Source: Cruorifilaria tuberocauda (Eukaryota; Nematoda; Chromadorea; Rhabditida; Onchocercidae). Taken from it: a DNA stretch of 64,000 bases. Location: contig JABVXU010000086.1 in the NCBI GenBank assembly GCA_013365365.1, positions 103,181 to 167,180 of the forward strand. The letters run 5' to 3'. The notes below the pieces were generated by a model. It was not told the DNA's origin and did no database searches. It saw only the letters and a list, made by a program, of their open reading frames with translations. Below are positions 11,381-25,302 of the stretch, piece by piece; positions within the stretch are counted from its first letter, which is position 1, and each line of letters opens with the position of its first letter. The position numbers and the translations under genes are program-made.

Positions 11381-14300
11381 CTAACATAGTCGACGAACAA
11401 TATCTTCCATGCTTTGCTGAGGTTCCTTTTCCTTGGCCCATTGTTGAAGTTCTCCCTTAGCGAATATGAGAAATGTAATCATAGCAGTGAGATCAATGGC
11501 AGCTGCTATCATAAATGATATCCTCCAACCTGCTTCGGTACCCTGGATTAATTTTTCCATCTTGCATTAAAAATTAGATACTTCTTATTGATAGGCCAGA
11601 ATTTGTTATATGCTTTTATATCTAGGCGCAAATCTGATCAAATGAATTTATTTTCCCGTCCTACTGATAATGTTCTCCGGTGTCGAAAAATGATACACAT
11701 TTTGTTGTTCACCACAATTCTGTTGATAATATTGACCGTATCTTCATATGGCAAGTTAAGGCTTCAATAAATCAAATTTTAATCTTTACATTGGACCAAG
11801 AATATAACTAATTCTCAATGGAAGTAATATAGGCTGGATAATTTCATGAATTTCAATAAATCAGTGCCTACGAGAACAAACCTTTACAGCTACAAGATGT
11901 TCCAAAATAAAACCGCTAGCACCAGCCAGAGCGCTGATGCCATTCGAGAAGCCCATCAGAATTGGAGCATATCGCGGGGCTATATCAAAGTGATTTACAT
12001 TGAATCCTGTAATTAGGAACTTTAATTTTACTTTCATGAATTAGTGGAACAGCAGTCCAGAATAGTTCATCTTGTAAAGTAGAATTCTCACAATATATAT
12101 ACCTACAATACCAAAGCCACTACATCCAGCAGCAAATATTAATGTGGTAACTGCAGCTGTCGGTTCACTGATAAGAGATAAACAACAGAGGAACAGTGCC
12201 TCTCCACCGAAACCTGCAAATAAAAACTTTAGAAAAAATCGTTCTATTATATTCTATTTGTGGACATTAGGAAGCCTTCTGCAATAATTTCCTCTCTTGT
12301 CTGAATTAGGACTTTTGCAGAATGTCGAATTTTGTATATCAGAGTACGATAGTTCAGTATAATAAAATTATTGTTTAATTTCTCGGATAAAATTATACTT
12401 CAGTTAAAAACTTTTTGCCCTTCCAATTCATAAACCGCTCTAATCAATACTTAAGATGAAAGGATAAAATTTAACGATAAAAGCGAACCTATTGTATTGA
12501 ATAATTTTCGGACCGTTTGAGTTGACATTTTACCGGTAGAACGAAAGTAATCGGCCATTTGACCTGAAGCCAGGACAACAATCGACATGAGTGCATGTGG
12601 TAATGATGAAATCATGCCACCCTAGAAATTAAAAAGCAAATCATTTCACTTCTGATTATGATTTTCTAAACGAATTATCTTGAATAACTGTTAAGCAAAA
12701 GGAAGAAATGAAAAGAAAAAAACTTACGCTTTGTATTTCGAGATGTAATACGTCTTTCATATAAGTTAACTGATTACCGAGTAGGAGGAAAAATGTCCAT
12801 GACCGGCAGAAATTACTGATAACAATTGCCCATACGGGTAATGATAATAATATTTCCTTCCATGGGATTGTTGTTAGCTAAAATTAAAGTATAGATGAAA
12901 ATATTATTTGAAAAAAGTGCAATACTTACGGAATTAAAAAAAAGACTTAAGACTTTCCGGGAAATTCATTTTGTTAAAGTACCGTTGCTGGTAAAGACGT
13001 GACTTGTCCAACTTGTTCGATAATAAATCGTTTTTCGTCATCCGAGATCGATTTACTCATTTCTGGTGTTGGTGCACTAATAGCGAACCAAATTAGGAAC
13101 CATAATATCCCCGCAATGCCTTTAAATTTAAAATCATGCTATCTTTTTATTTAAAATTCAGTTGAATTTCTGCTTGAAACAATTTCTGAAGCTTACCAAA
13201 AAAAATAAAAGGTGCACACCAATCGATATAAGAAACGAGATAAGCAGAAACTGGCAGACCGATCATTACACCGAGATATCCACCGGTAAATGTAGTGGTA
13301 GCAAGTTTGGAGCGCTCCATTGGTGGTGCCCAATGCCGCCAAACACCATGCATTGCTGGATAGCTCACTCCCTTAAAATATAAAAGACTGTGTAAATTGG
13401 AATTTTCTTCTTTTACATCATCAGTTTTCGTGATCTGATGATGTAAAAGAAGAAAATTCCAGTTTACATATAGGTTTGGTCCAATCAGCTATCAAGTCAA
13501 GCTTAAGTCTTTTTTTCCACATCCTCAACTTCAATCTAAGGTTAAGACTTTATATCCGAAATCCAGTTTTTACGGAGAATACTGGAATTTTCAAGTTTTC
13601 AGTTCATATTCGCATTTGAAGAAAAAATTCTTTTATTCTCATTCAGAACTCGATAAGTGACTAATTATAGTGCCTCATGAGTTTGGCAAGCAAGCATTCG
13701 CTCTATATTGTAGTAAATGACAGTAACGATTCTATCAGAGAATATCAAAATTCAAATTTACCAATGAAAGGCCTTGACAAACTTGTATGGCAAGAACAAT
13801 GAAATCAGTATGAGGATGTGCGTTTAATGCTAGCGCCAAGAATAAATTTAGCACAGAAGCGCTGAGTATTGAAAATCCAAATAATCTAAAGCATTCATCC
13901 AATCAAATTATTTTTCTTATTTATTGGAAAGCGCAAAAGAAAAGCATTTAGCCTATACTTATAAATAAATAACTTGATAAAGAGGAACTTACAAATTTGG
14001 CGCAAATTTAGCTGCGAGCATACCGCCTGGTATTTGTGTAATTGCATAGCCATAGAAAAATGCACTTTCCATGAACCCAAGTTCAGTTGGTGACCAGTAA
14101 AACTGTTGCGTCTATAATTAGCATAATTAGATTCCCATTTATGGATTTTTATAAAATTTTTGATGCTCAGTTATCGCAATTAGAATTTCAGGTTACTTTT
14201 AATTTTGAAGCTCTCGAACATGCTTTATTTCCTCTTAATTTATAATTTGGCCAATTTCATTTTATTTACTTGAAAATTTTTTTTATAAGTAGGTTTTATC

Positions 14301-16364
14301 ATTTAACTTCGGTTTTAGACACTTTTCTGAAACAAAAATAGCAATAATATGTAATCTATAGGCCCTATTTTTTCTATTTTTCGTCCAGCAAGCTTAGTTC
14401 TTCTAGATTAATATTAATCAGTGAATATTGATTCACTGAAAACATTATTGATTGTGTAAATGAATCTTATCATATCAGCTTTTCAGACTGGCCGTCATTA
14501 TTGTTCCATTCCTTAATTACATTCTCAATCGTATTCGTCACTTCATTTCAATGGTGACATTTCTCAAATTCCAAATTCCATTAATTGTTTTAAAGCAATG
14601 CTGCCAATCTATCAATCGATACCCCATGAAGAAATACTGTTGTTTCATTTACAATCATATTGATTATTAAATATGAACTGATTATCAAATTCACTGATAG
14701 CAGAGGAAACGATGAATCTTCTCGAAATACTCCTTGTCCAAAGATTTCTACTATTCCATCACTTCCTTATCGATTATTTTCAAATTTCTCTTCTTATTCA
14801 TCATATTGCTGATTAACAGTTGAGATTATCATCATTAGTATGACGCGGGAACTATAAATTAAACATTTTAAATCTTTGCTTGCCGGTAATATTTAGCATT
14901 GCAATTAATGCTGGTATAAGCTTGATTTAACTGATGTCTTCTTTTTAGTTTGGACTTAGCCAGAAATCTCATTCAAATTCCACCGCTTCTCTTACGTTTA
15001 TTTTGATCATCTGAAATTTATGAAATCGTTATTATCATTTCGAAGTATATTCCATCGGACCGTCAATAATCATTAGTTTCTACTGTAACCTTTTACCTTG
15101 CTTACGTGTGTTTAAGAATGGTTTCGTGCGATCGTTTATTTTATTTCCAGGGCGATTTTCGCTACTGAACTTTCTTCATTTCTCCAACTTCAGCTTCACA
15201 TCCTTCTGTATTCGATTGATTTCATGATCTTTTTTCTATCTTTCTTTCATTATCAAGTAAAAATAGCCATCCAATCATTTTTCTCTCACAATTAAAATCT
15301 CCATCGATTCTTCTTCCACAATCGAATGAACCTTGAACTCTTTTAGTATTATACCGCTGAGCATCATGGCATCCTGCAATGGCGGTTCACTCTCGTTTTT
15401 ATTCTTCCAGAAGCTGACAACTGTTACACAAGGAAAAGCAAGCGCTGATGAGTGGCACACGGAACTTCCAGAATTATTTTCGTATTGTGAGTGAATGAAA
15501 CGGACGATGGCATGTAGAAAGTTTGCTCCTTCCTCCAACTGCCGGAAGTGTCGCTGGACGGGAAATTCTGAGCACAAATGCGCTATCATAGCAGTCGACT
15601 CTTTGCTCATAATCCTTGGAATACTTATTATTAATATTATTTTTAGAGTTTATTTGAATATATACATGATTATTGCCGAATGGATCGGTGAAGTTACTGA
15701 TCATTCGTCCTTTCGCGGCACCAAAATTGCATCGAATTCCAAAAGCTATAATGAAGCCGATATTTGCCAATATTGCAATTTGCCAGCGTTTCTTCTTAAG
15801 AAAAAACACGTCCTAGAAAAGTGATGAAATGATTAGAAACTGATATCCTTCTAGATGAGGCTATGACACTTATTTTTATAAATATCACTAAAATAATAAA
15901 AGCAAAACTAAAGCTTTGGTACCGATTTCTCAGAAATACTATAAAGTTGCTCGATATTCTTCGTTCTTCGTCGCGTTAAAATGCTGCAATATTGGATTTA
16001 TAATAATTTAGATTGCATTTATTTTCATTTACAATTTTCATTAAAACGTTTAAAACTTCATCCGCTGGAATTGACTCATTATTCAATCTGACCTTTTTGC
16101 TTTTTGAACCATTGTTTCACTCTGCTTGAATGGCCATTGCAATGATTTGGACTGAGCTGATGATATTTTGGCTTCTAGATCCTGAAATTTCACTAAATAT
16201 TAAAGGACTTTTCGAACTGTAAGATTTACTAAATGAATGATAGCTTAAATTTCATTTTGATCCTTTTTCCTTCTCTTCCTCTTTTGATAATAATGATAAG
16301 CAAATGAGAAATTTACGGAATTTACGTGCGGTGCTTTGTCGGTCGAAAAATAAGACATCGCCAT
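11381..16364 (-). CDS. SLC17-family anion carrier, vesicular-glutamate-transporter-like
   Basis: Twelve-helix major facilitator protein resembling VGLUTs and the nematode VGLU paralogues. Exons: 16326-16364, 16110-16181, 15666-15812, 13993-14111, 13762-13885, 13197-13371, 12983-13119, 12728-12877, 12489-12621, 12103-12213, 11882-12006, 11381-11542; 1494 nt, 497 residues. The first two exons are tentative: they are open, in phase and end at GT, but have no homology support. Family blocks: [78 protein letters not shown]. The C-terminus is short, unlike mammalian VGLUTs with long proline-rich tails. Three residues known to matter for glutamate in VGLUT2 are replaced (see findings), so the substrate is uncertain; it would act in a vesicle or lysosomal membrane or the plasma membrane. 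Intron 14112-15665 is 1.55 kb. Confidence 0.9.
13391..13468. repeat. Near-perfect 34-bp-arm hairpin in an SLC17 intron
   Basis: The left arm 13391-13424 and right arm 13435-13468 are reverse complements at 33 of 34 positions, with a 10-nt loop. It lies wholly within the intron 13372-13761. Confidence 0.93.
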
Positions 16365-17754
16365 CAGGGCTGTGCTCTTTTTTATCGCATAAAACTAGAA
16401 ATTAGAATCGCTTGATCAATTAGTATATTGTAAATGAATGATCCGAAGCAAAATCGTTTGATGATGAAAAGAGAGTTCAAGTTAATTACGCTCAGGAAAT
16501 ATCCCACTGATTAGCCGTTGATAAGGCAATGAAATCTCTCTATCGAACTTGTTTTAAAAACATTAAAACAATAAAGCGAACATTGTTGAATAAATGAATA
16601 CAGCTGAATGATAATGTAGTATTCTTCACCTTAATTAAAAGACAAATAAAGAAATCTAATTCGACAGCAATGGTCTCTAAAGCAAGATTTCAAGCAAGAC
16701 TTAATAATAAAGATTTTTAAAGAAACCGTCCACAAAAAAGACTTAAAATTTTCAGTGAAGAATAAGTCTTTCCTAGTTGAATTCTTCTACTTAAATTCCG
16801 AAAATAGAAAACAGGAATGAAAATTGCCATTGTCTCGGATAGATCTCTGGTGGTTCACCGAAGGAGAAAATGAGGATAGGCGGGGGAATTTCTTTGCAAT
16901 GATCCCGAGCATGTTGAATACGTACACATCATCTGACTGCCTAAGTTATTACTCGGAAACTTTATTCCTACTTCGAGAATCGTTTTCCAATTTTAGAATA
17001 AATTATTCATTGATGAATTTCACAATCGAAAGATTCCTTCTCCATTCCATTTTTCAATAATAACTTCAAATATGCAAAAGAGATGTAGAAAAAACTACGT
17101 TATACTACTGTGAAACTACTTTACTTTCTCATAACTATTACATTCGTCCAATTCAGTGATCATACAAATTTCGAAAATCTTTTGAAAATTCTTCAGGTTG
17201 CGTGTAAAAAATAATTACGGTTGAATCTGAAAAGAAGTTAAAATTTTCAGAAATTAAATTGAATTTAATAATTTGATTGTCATTCTGAAGAGTAGAATTG
17301 CTGTAATAGCAAGTATTAAACATAGCCTAGACTAACAGAAACAGAATAGAAGAAGAAGACGTTGACAAATAATAAAAATAAATAAAAAAGTGACCTGCAC
17401 ATTTTTGCGAAAAATTAGTTTTTTATGGCAAAGTTTTTTATAGCCTCATCCATTACTAAATTCAACGATTATAAAGTAAATTAGTTAGAAAAAAAGTTTA
17501 TTCATTTTTGAAAAGATTAAACAAAATGGTTCGTTTTTCCACTTTGAAATCTGAAATAATGAATTTCTCATGAAATTTAGACCATTTTTGTGAAAATTTC
17601 AAATAACATTATGAAATATGGCGATACGCTCATGCAGAGAATGTATCAAATTGCGAGAGACAGTTTGAAGTATTAGTTTGATATATTTGAAATTAGAAAA
17701 ATTCTTTTCGACATAGGATTTTGCAGCAAAATTATAGTAAATTAACTAAAAAAG

Positions 17755-17795
17755 GCGGAGAGAGAGAGGTGGGAGAGAGAAAGGCGAAGAAAAGG
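17755..17795. repeat. GA-rich low-complexity tract
   Basis: Interrupted GA repeat of about 40 bp (GGAGAGAGAGAGG followed by more purine-rich sequence). Confidence 0.85.
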
Positions 17796-18680
17796 AAAAT
17801 TGCAAACCTGTTGCTATTTAATTATTTTTAAAAAAATTCGACAAGTTTGCACTGAACCAATTATAATATGGCTATCGTTTTGCTTTATGGTTGCTTCGGA
17901 TTTTTTCTTGAGAAAATTCAATTTTGCTTGTACGCCGAAAAATTCATCAGAGAGTAACTGATGTTCGTTCAATATGAAAATTTGTTAAGAAATATCATTA
18001 TGATAAACTTCTAAAGTGAAAAACTGCTGCAGAATTTATAGTACTTAAGGAATACTTATCGTTTCAATTCTTATATCAGATAATGCACAAAGTAATCGCT
18101 TAAAGAAGAAACAGAATTCCTTAAATGATACATTTTTGAAAAAGATGGTTTCCTTAAAAATATCGATGATAGATCTAACATTGAATATCGCCTGCAATTT
18201 TCAGGAAGTATGTATGAGATTACTTTTTGTCATTAAGTATACATTACTTCAGTGATCATGGCATAATTTCAAGATCTCTATATCCTGAAATATGCCTCAT
18301 CATTACAAATATTTGCACTTCTAATACCATGCAGCTGTCTTAAAAGGAGCTGATAAAATATTCAAACAGCTCATTGCAAAATTTTTATCAATTCTGAGAA
18401 GTCCGTAGAAATCAATGCATCCGCAATGAACTAGTTGTACACTATCCTATGGATACTCTTGATACCATGATACGTATTGAAATAATAATTAACTGCTGAA
18501 TGTGAATGAAATAATTCAATTGCATAAAGAAAATGCTTTCCATCTCCGCGAATGGAAAGCATGTAAGTGATGCGTAACGGAAGTTTAATCATGTTCAAAT
18601 TTTTGAAATATAAAATGGAAGAATTTCATCGATGAAATTCGTCGTCATCTCGTCTCCCTTAAAAACCGGTATATGTGTAT

Positions 18681-18713
18681 TTCTCTCCCTCTCCCTCCTC
18701 TCTCTCTCTTTCT
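18681..18713. repeat. CT-rich low-complexity tract
   Basis: Pyrimidine-only run with CTCTCTCTCT and CCCT interruptions. Confidence 0.85.
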
Positions 18714-21700
18714 GTGAAACTTTCTATTCTGGGTCTATACTGATTTACACCGCTCATTTACCCCAAATCTATCTATTTTTATACAATATGCATTGTTCAG
18801 AAATGTGAATGATTGATGCACGGCGGTGATTGAATACAAATTCGCTGATAGCTCTCTTTAAGTAATGCTTTGATAATAATTGAACAACAAAAGAGTGCTG
18901 CAAAATAATTTCTAACACTTCAATAAGAGATATTATTAGCACTACTGTACTTCTACTCTACTTTAAGTATTATTTTGTAGAAGTTTTTTGAGAGGAAATT
19001 TCTAGAAACGAACGCTTCTCGAATATCATTCCACTCAAATTCTTGCAACTTTTAATGACAACCTAAAAAAGAATAACGTCCAATATTAACTTCAGAGTGA
19101 TCGAATAATTAATAAAGACAAAACGCAAATGATTATCGACCAATTTCTGCTGAAACGATCAATCTTTTGCATATTCTTAACAAATTTAGTATATTGTATG
19201 AAAATGACAACTTAATATAATCAAGAAGGAGATAAGAAGAAGGAATTTTGTTCACAGTCAGAAATGCATGATTAGCAAAAGTTACCAAGTGACAGTATTC
19301 CATATTCTGAGTGATTACTACAAAAATGTCCGGAAATTCGGTCGTAAAATTCTGAAAGAGAATAGCCATTGGGATAGTTCCTAAATGATACCTTCTAAAA
19401 GCTTTGATTTCAATTAATTTATAATTATATAAACATGAAAGATGTCAGTTACAACTGTAAATATCATTTTTCATGAATTAGTAGTGACACCTTTCCGTCC
19501 TTCTCTTCTTTCCTGTCCCACTTCGTTTCACAAACCATTTCTAGTTTTCCCCGTTTCATCATCAAAAAAACTTCCAAACTCTACTCTCCTTAACCACACG
19601 CTTCTGCTTCTTTTCTCAGTTCGAATTATTAGAAATGAAACGCGAGGGGACTATTATAACAGCAGCATATTTTGTGTAAACTTAACTATTAATTATTCAT
19701 TTCAATGGAAGAAGGAATTGCGAGTAAGAATTGTTATTGATTTCCAAATTCCTTCCAGTTTTGTTAGAAGAAGGAGAAAAGGCTGAGAGTTAGCTTTTGA
19801 TACTTTCCTTTCTGATGATAATATTAATTCCCAAAATTTGAAATTATTTAAATGTTAGATGTATCATGTTAAACTTAAGATTTTCAGTTTTTGATACATT
19901 ATCATTTGTCTTTCTTTTCTATTATTTGTTCACTGATTTTTCGTTTGTCAACATGTTTTGTTTTTGGGCTATTTCTAGCCAAAAGCTTTTCTGAAAAGCA
20001 AAACCTTAAGCATTTCCTTCTCGCTTAGTAACGCCGCTTACAATTTGTCATTTTAACACTTTACAGTTAAATTTATAGCGACGCATTTCGGACATTTTTT
20101 TAATAATTCACATTTCTGTGTAAATTGATATTTCGCGGAATTTACAACTATTTTAGTGCAAAGGCAGAAACGAGCCTTTGAAGCATCGATTAATTAACTT
20201 AACCGCGTGATCAAACAATTTTCGTTTTGCATCGTTCATATTCCGTTTGAAATTCTTTATGATCAAGGAAAAACCATTCGAAGTTTGTAGTTTTTTTAAG
20301 CGATAGATCTATGATACAACATGCTTGGATTATGATCAATTGAAGTAACCAGAAATTATTCTCGGAATAGTCTAAAGTATGTTTGATTCTAGAATTATGA
20401 AATTAGATTTTTAAACTTTATTATACGGATATTCAAATGATACAAATATATCTAATCTACTGAATGCTAAATTTCATTACTTACCCAGAGCATTTAAATA
20501 ATTTTCTAGCCGATCACTTTTCCTGATGTTATGGCCAAAATTTTCTATCAATATTATAAATTTGTATTTCGTCAACTTTCTTAAACATGATAACAGAACA
20601 CTTGATTACTTAACTGTGATAGCTATGATATTTTGAATACATTGGATCTGATTTATGCGATAACAGAAACATTTATCCTAATCATATATTCCAGGTCTGT
20701 TGAAAAATCCTGATATTTGCCGAAAATTTCCTCTACAAATGATCAGGGTGCTAATTTAAATGGCTTATCACGAAATGCAAACATTTGGTTCCAAAATGGT
20801 CCAAAACTTATAATATTCTTCTGGCCAATAGGTTTTTCTGGCTTGTCAAATTCCAATATCATACAATCTTGATAGCTTTTACAATTTGCAGGTTCAAAGC
20901 TTTACATTTCATTTTGTGATTTACACTTCACCGGTTATATTCTATTGTTTTGAATTTGAGGTCTTGCTGAATGTTAATAAACAATCAAGTTGATAAGATG
21001 ATGAGCAGATTGATGAATTGATAAAAAAGAATGAGAGGAAAATATGAAAAGCTAGAGTCTGTGATATGATTCAGATGATGGCATCAATAGAAAGTGTTCC
21101 TGAAACGTTTGAACGATGTTTTGAAATATGGAAAAATTTTGCAAGTTTGACATTATTATCAGAAAATGAAGCAAATGAGAAATTATAAAGTGTAGAAAAG
21201 AGCAGAATTACTGGTCTATTAAATTAAAAATAAAATTATTTTGAAACGGTGAAGACAGATGAAAATACTGTAATAATAATTTTAAGCAATATGCTACGTC
21301 AATGATCGATAGCTTTTAGATTACTAGCACGTGGGAGAGAAAATGCAGCAATAATGCTTCATTTCAATATACGCTAATTAATTACTTAATGTGATGTTCT
21401 CGGAAAAAAATCAAAGTTTATCAACAACGAGTTATATTCATCTTTACTTGCTGATCTCTTGAGTTGGCCAGAAAGCAAATTTAAATTTCCAAAATTTAAT
21501 TGTTCAAAACTGAAGAAATAATCTCCAAATATCGGCTTATCACTAGACCTTCAAGACAATTAAGTGAACTTTTGCAAAATAATCAATGTTATTTTAGTGA
21601 TAAGCGAAATAAAGACAGATAAAAAGTCATATCCTTCCTTTAAACATTAAATTTTTTTTGGGTGATTTTACTTACTGTGATATTATATTTTGCAACACTT

Positions 21701-21743
21701 ACCGTTGATTGTGAATTCTTTTTGAAACTCATTTAGCATTATA

Positions 21744-21789
21744 TCTCTCTCTCTCTCTCGCTTTCTTTTTCTCTTTCTCTCTTTCTCTC
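21744..21789. repeat. CT-rich low-complexity tract
   Basis: About 45 bp of TCTCTC units broken by CGCTTTC and runs of T. Confidence 0.88.
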
Positions 21790-24700
21790 AATGATTTTAT
21801 TCATTTTTCAAAGGAATTCCTACACGTAATTTTCTATAACTTGCATAATTTAAAGTTAATTGAAGATTTAAATATATTTTAGAAATTTTCAGTTCGTTCG
21901 ATTTTTTATTAAAGACAAAAACAAATGTTAAGATATCATTTGCACTTTTTCATTCATTTTATTAATGAACTATCTATTGAGTTTCATGCATTATTCATTC
22001 TTTTAGGCAATAATTTCACTGACAAATTTAACTTTTAAATTAATTAAAACTGAAATTTCGAAATGATAAACGATGAACAGAAAATAATGTGAGGATTATT
22101 GCCATACAATTTTTCATTCTGTGTTTTCCCAATTAAGTTACATTATGAAATGGAGCTTAATTGCTCAATTAGAGACGTCGTATCAAAGAACAAATTGAGT
22201 CGTTAATCAAATTCTGATTGAAATTAGTTTCCAAGAAACAAAAATGATTCCTATTACATTTTGATCATTCCACGGAGTTCAACTATTCACCAGCCGAAAT
22301 TTGGATCACCATAAACTTAACTTTTTAAACTAAGCAACTTACTGATAGTGTATTGGAAAAATACAACAGAACATTTGAATATTCAAAAAAATTTCCAATT
22401 CCCGGTAATACTGTTAATTGCATAGTCTAATAAGGAGAAGAAGAAGTCGAATGTCGACGGTCGCCGTTAATTCATTCTATTTCTGCAAAATTTAAATTTT
22501 AAGAAACTCGCAAAGAATGCTGCTGGAAAAGTGAAAATAAGAAACAGTTTTGCAAATATTAAAAAAATCTGTTAGCTTCGATTCAAGCATTCTAATACAG
22601 AAAAACCGGAAATATCTTAAATCTATAAAGTGGCTGAAATACATTAGCATAAGATTATTCGGTTATTAGAAAGGAAAGTAGAATTTCAGGCCTCACAAAT
22701 CATGAAAATGTTCGTATTTTTTTGGTAAGTTAGCAGTGAAATATCTCATCAAACTCCACTTTTGATCAAAATTAAATATCGAAATGATCTAATTTTATGA
22801 AAAATCGATTTTTTCATGTTTTTTGTTTCTATCAGATATAACTTTTTATTTGGTCGATTTGGAAATATTTTCAGGAGTGATTACTTTGTGAAATAAACAA
22901 ATTTATTTATTGTTAGCAAGATGCGCTAATTGTCACGGTTCTATTTTAACAACTAAACATGTGTTTAAACTCATTTTATAATACACTGTTAGAAGCATGA
23001 AGGAGTTACTACACTCAACTGATAATAATCGTAAAATGCTGATAAAATTATTAGATGTGCATTGATATTTATAATCGACACATTGAATAATTGAAATTCA
23101 ATGACAAGAATTACTCAATCCGTTGGTAGTACGGAAATTACGGAAGCTTTAGATTATTTTTGATGCGGAATTTTGAGCCACGATTTATTTAACTTTCCAA
23201 AAATGAATCCATGTTTTACCCTCACTTATTAGCTTGGTTAATGTATATTCATTTAATGCAAGATGTTTTATGATGTTATAGCTTGATATCTCATTATTCC
23301 GCCCGAGGGAGATCAGTTATCAAGTAAGGCAAATATAAATCTTAGTTGTAAGTTTGAAGTAACTGAAATTTGAGATCACAATTCTTGCTATATTTCACTA
23401 CAGAAAGATAAATATCATGATTTTGCGGCAAAGTTAAACTGATTATTTTAAAATCTCTCAATTCAATTACATTTTTGGCCGGCTGTCATAAACAGAACGA
23501 TATATTGCTAATTTCTTAAGTTTCAAGTAAATAATTTTGGTAGCAGCTGAAATTAAAAACTTTTCCACTAAAAATTTTTATTATCGGTGAAGAAAATGAT
23601 TGGATTTGAAAATTTTTTGCTAATTAATATTGTTGACATTCATCGAAATGATAAAAGAGAGGAGCAGCTTATTAAGTACAATAATAATCCCAGTCTTTGG
23701 TCATTATTAATCATTTACTGTTTACGCTTCAATTGGCTTCTTGGCTTCTTCTCGTTAACAAGTCATTATGAACTTCTCGAATATGTTAACCCTTGTATGG
23801 TGATTATCAGTGGATCGTTAAACGAAAACGAAATATCACTCTCCATGTAATCCTTTTATAACAAACATCGTAAAAAATTTTTTTAATTCTGTTTAAATAT
23901 TTTTTGACATAATATATTGATTTTAACTATTCGTCATTATCTCTATAAATGATAGTTTCAACTGATGATTTCAACTTTGATTTGCATCAAACTTTTATGC
24001 TAATGTGACGATAATTTTGAAAGAAAGAAAAGTAAATGATTCGATTAGTTCGATCAGAAGTATGATAATTTTCTTGCTGCAACTCCAATGAACTGCAGTA
24101 ATTGATATAAAGGAAATTTCAATCAGTGATATCACCTATCAGCCAAATGAATCTCTTTTCAACGATCACTAAATTCAATCTTTATTAACTGAAAGATATG
24201 ATATAAGCAGTAGTTTCTAACAATTCTGGAGAATAATCAAGGAAAATTCCAAAAGCGTAAAGCCATTACAATCGAATAGTTCACTGTTAGAGGGAAAATT
24301 CTTTTAATACATCTGATATTTGCAGAACTTCTAATTTCATCATCTGATAAGGATTAATTGCTTGAGGAAATTTTCAGTTTGTTTTTATATTATAACGATG
24401 GGAATAAAATTAATAAAAAACTTCAATTAACTAAACTGACATGACAACGGTGCAATTCTAAATTTCCCTTTTGCATTTTAATGAATTATACTGTAAAAAT
24501 GAATGTGTAATATAATATTTCAATTAACGGTGAAGCGATAATGAGAGAAATTAGTTTGCATTATAAAAAAATTCCTTCAAAAATCTTTCATCTCCTGAAG
24601 CAATCAGTTTTAAGATTTGTAATCTACAGCTTCATCTTGGCCTTATCAATTGATTTAAAACAATTCTACTGTATTACCAATTTGAGCTATTATTATTTGT

Positions 24701-25302
24701 CAATTCTTTAAAGTAATCAGAATATAAATTTTAGCAAAATGCGAACATCATTTTTCATGACCTAATTTAACACTAAAAAATGCAAACAATTAGTAAAAGC
24801 TTTCTTCTTTTTTGTTTTTTCCATTCATCTTAAATGCCACTTCACAGAGTTTTATTTTCAGAATGCTTAGACAGTAATAATTTTTTTATATGACTTATCA
24901 CGCTATGATGAAAGAAATTCTTCCCAAAATGGAATTTAGATGTAATTTGCTTGGCTTAATATTTGCAGCGTAAATTGATATTCCCTTCAATTAATTATTG
25001 TATTGCTTAACAAAGCTATTCATATAACAATTCCCGTTGTAATTCATCATCGATATAATAGCTAAGGTATCTGAAAAAGATATTTCATTAACTTAAGCAA
25101 GTTCTCTTTCTTTACTGCGAATGATTTATAAATGGTTATCCTACTCTTCACCAAATAGATTTATAAATCTTCGGTGACTGATATACTAATATATTCACTT
25201 CCATCCTTCAGTAGTAGTAGTTTTCAAGAACTTGGCACTGTTGAGTAATCTTTTTTCCTGATTGATTGTGGCTCAATTTAAACTGTAATTGTATTTTTAG
25301 CA

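Larger units (their letters stand above)
16365..25302. other. 8.9 kb gene-poor region
   Basis: I find no exon chain with family similarity on either strand. Open frames here are short, start at arbitrary methionines and lack flanking splice signals in phase. The region holds polypurine/polypyrimidine tracts at about 17755-17795, 18681-18713 and 21744-21789, and otherwise unique AT-rich sequence. It could contain 5' exons or enhancers of the flanking genes; none can be pointed to. Confidence 0.6.

Noticed and set aside
15275..15809. Two overlapping 111-codon open frames on the minus strand near the SLC17 gene
   Set aside because: One lies in the 1.55 kb intron with no similarity. The other overruns the real exon 15666-15812 past its donor into the intron.
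19442..19786. 114-codon open frame in the gene-poor region
   Set aside because: Composition is that of translated intergenic DNA; no splice context and no family pattern.
23587..23850. 87-codon open frame before the serpentine receptor
   Set aside because: Considered as another receptor exon because it is hydrophobic, but no phase-compatible splice links or receptor motifs.
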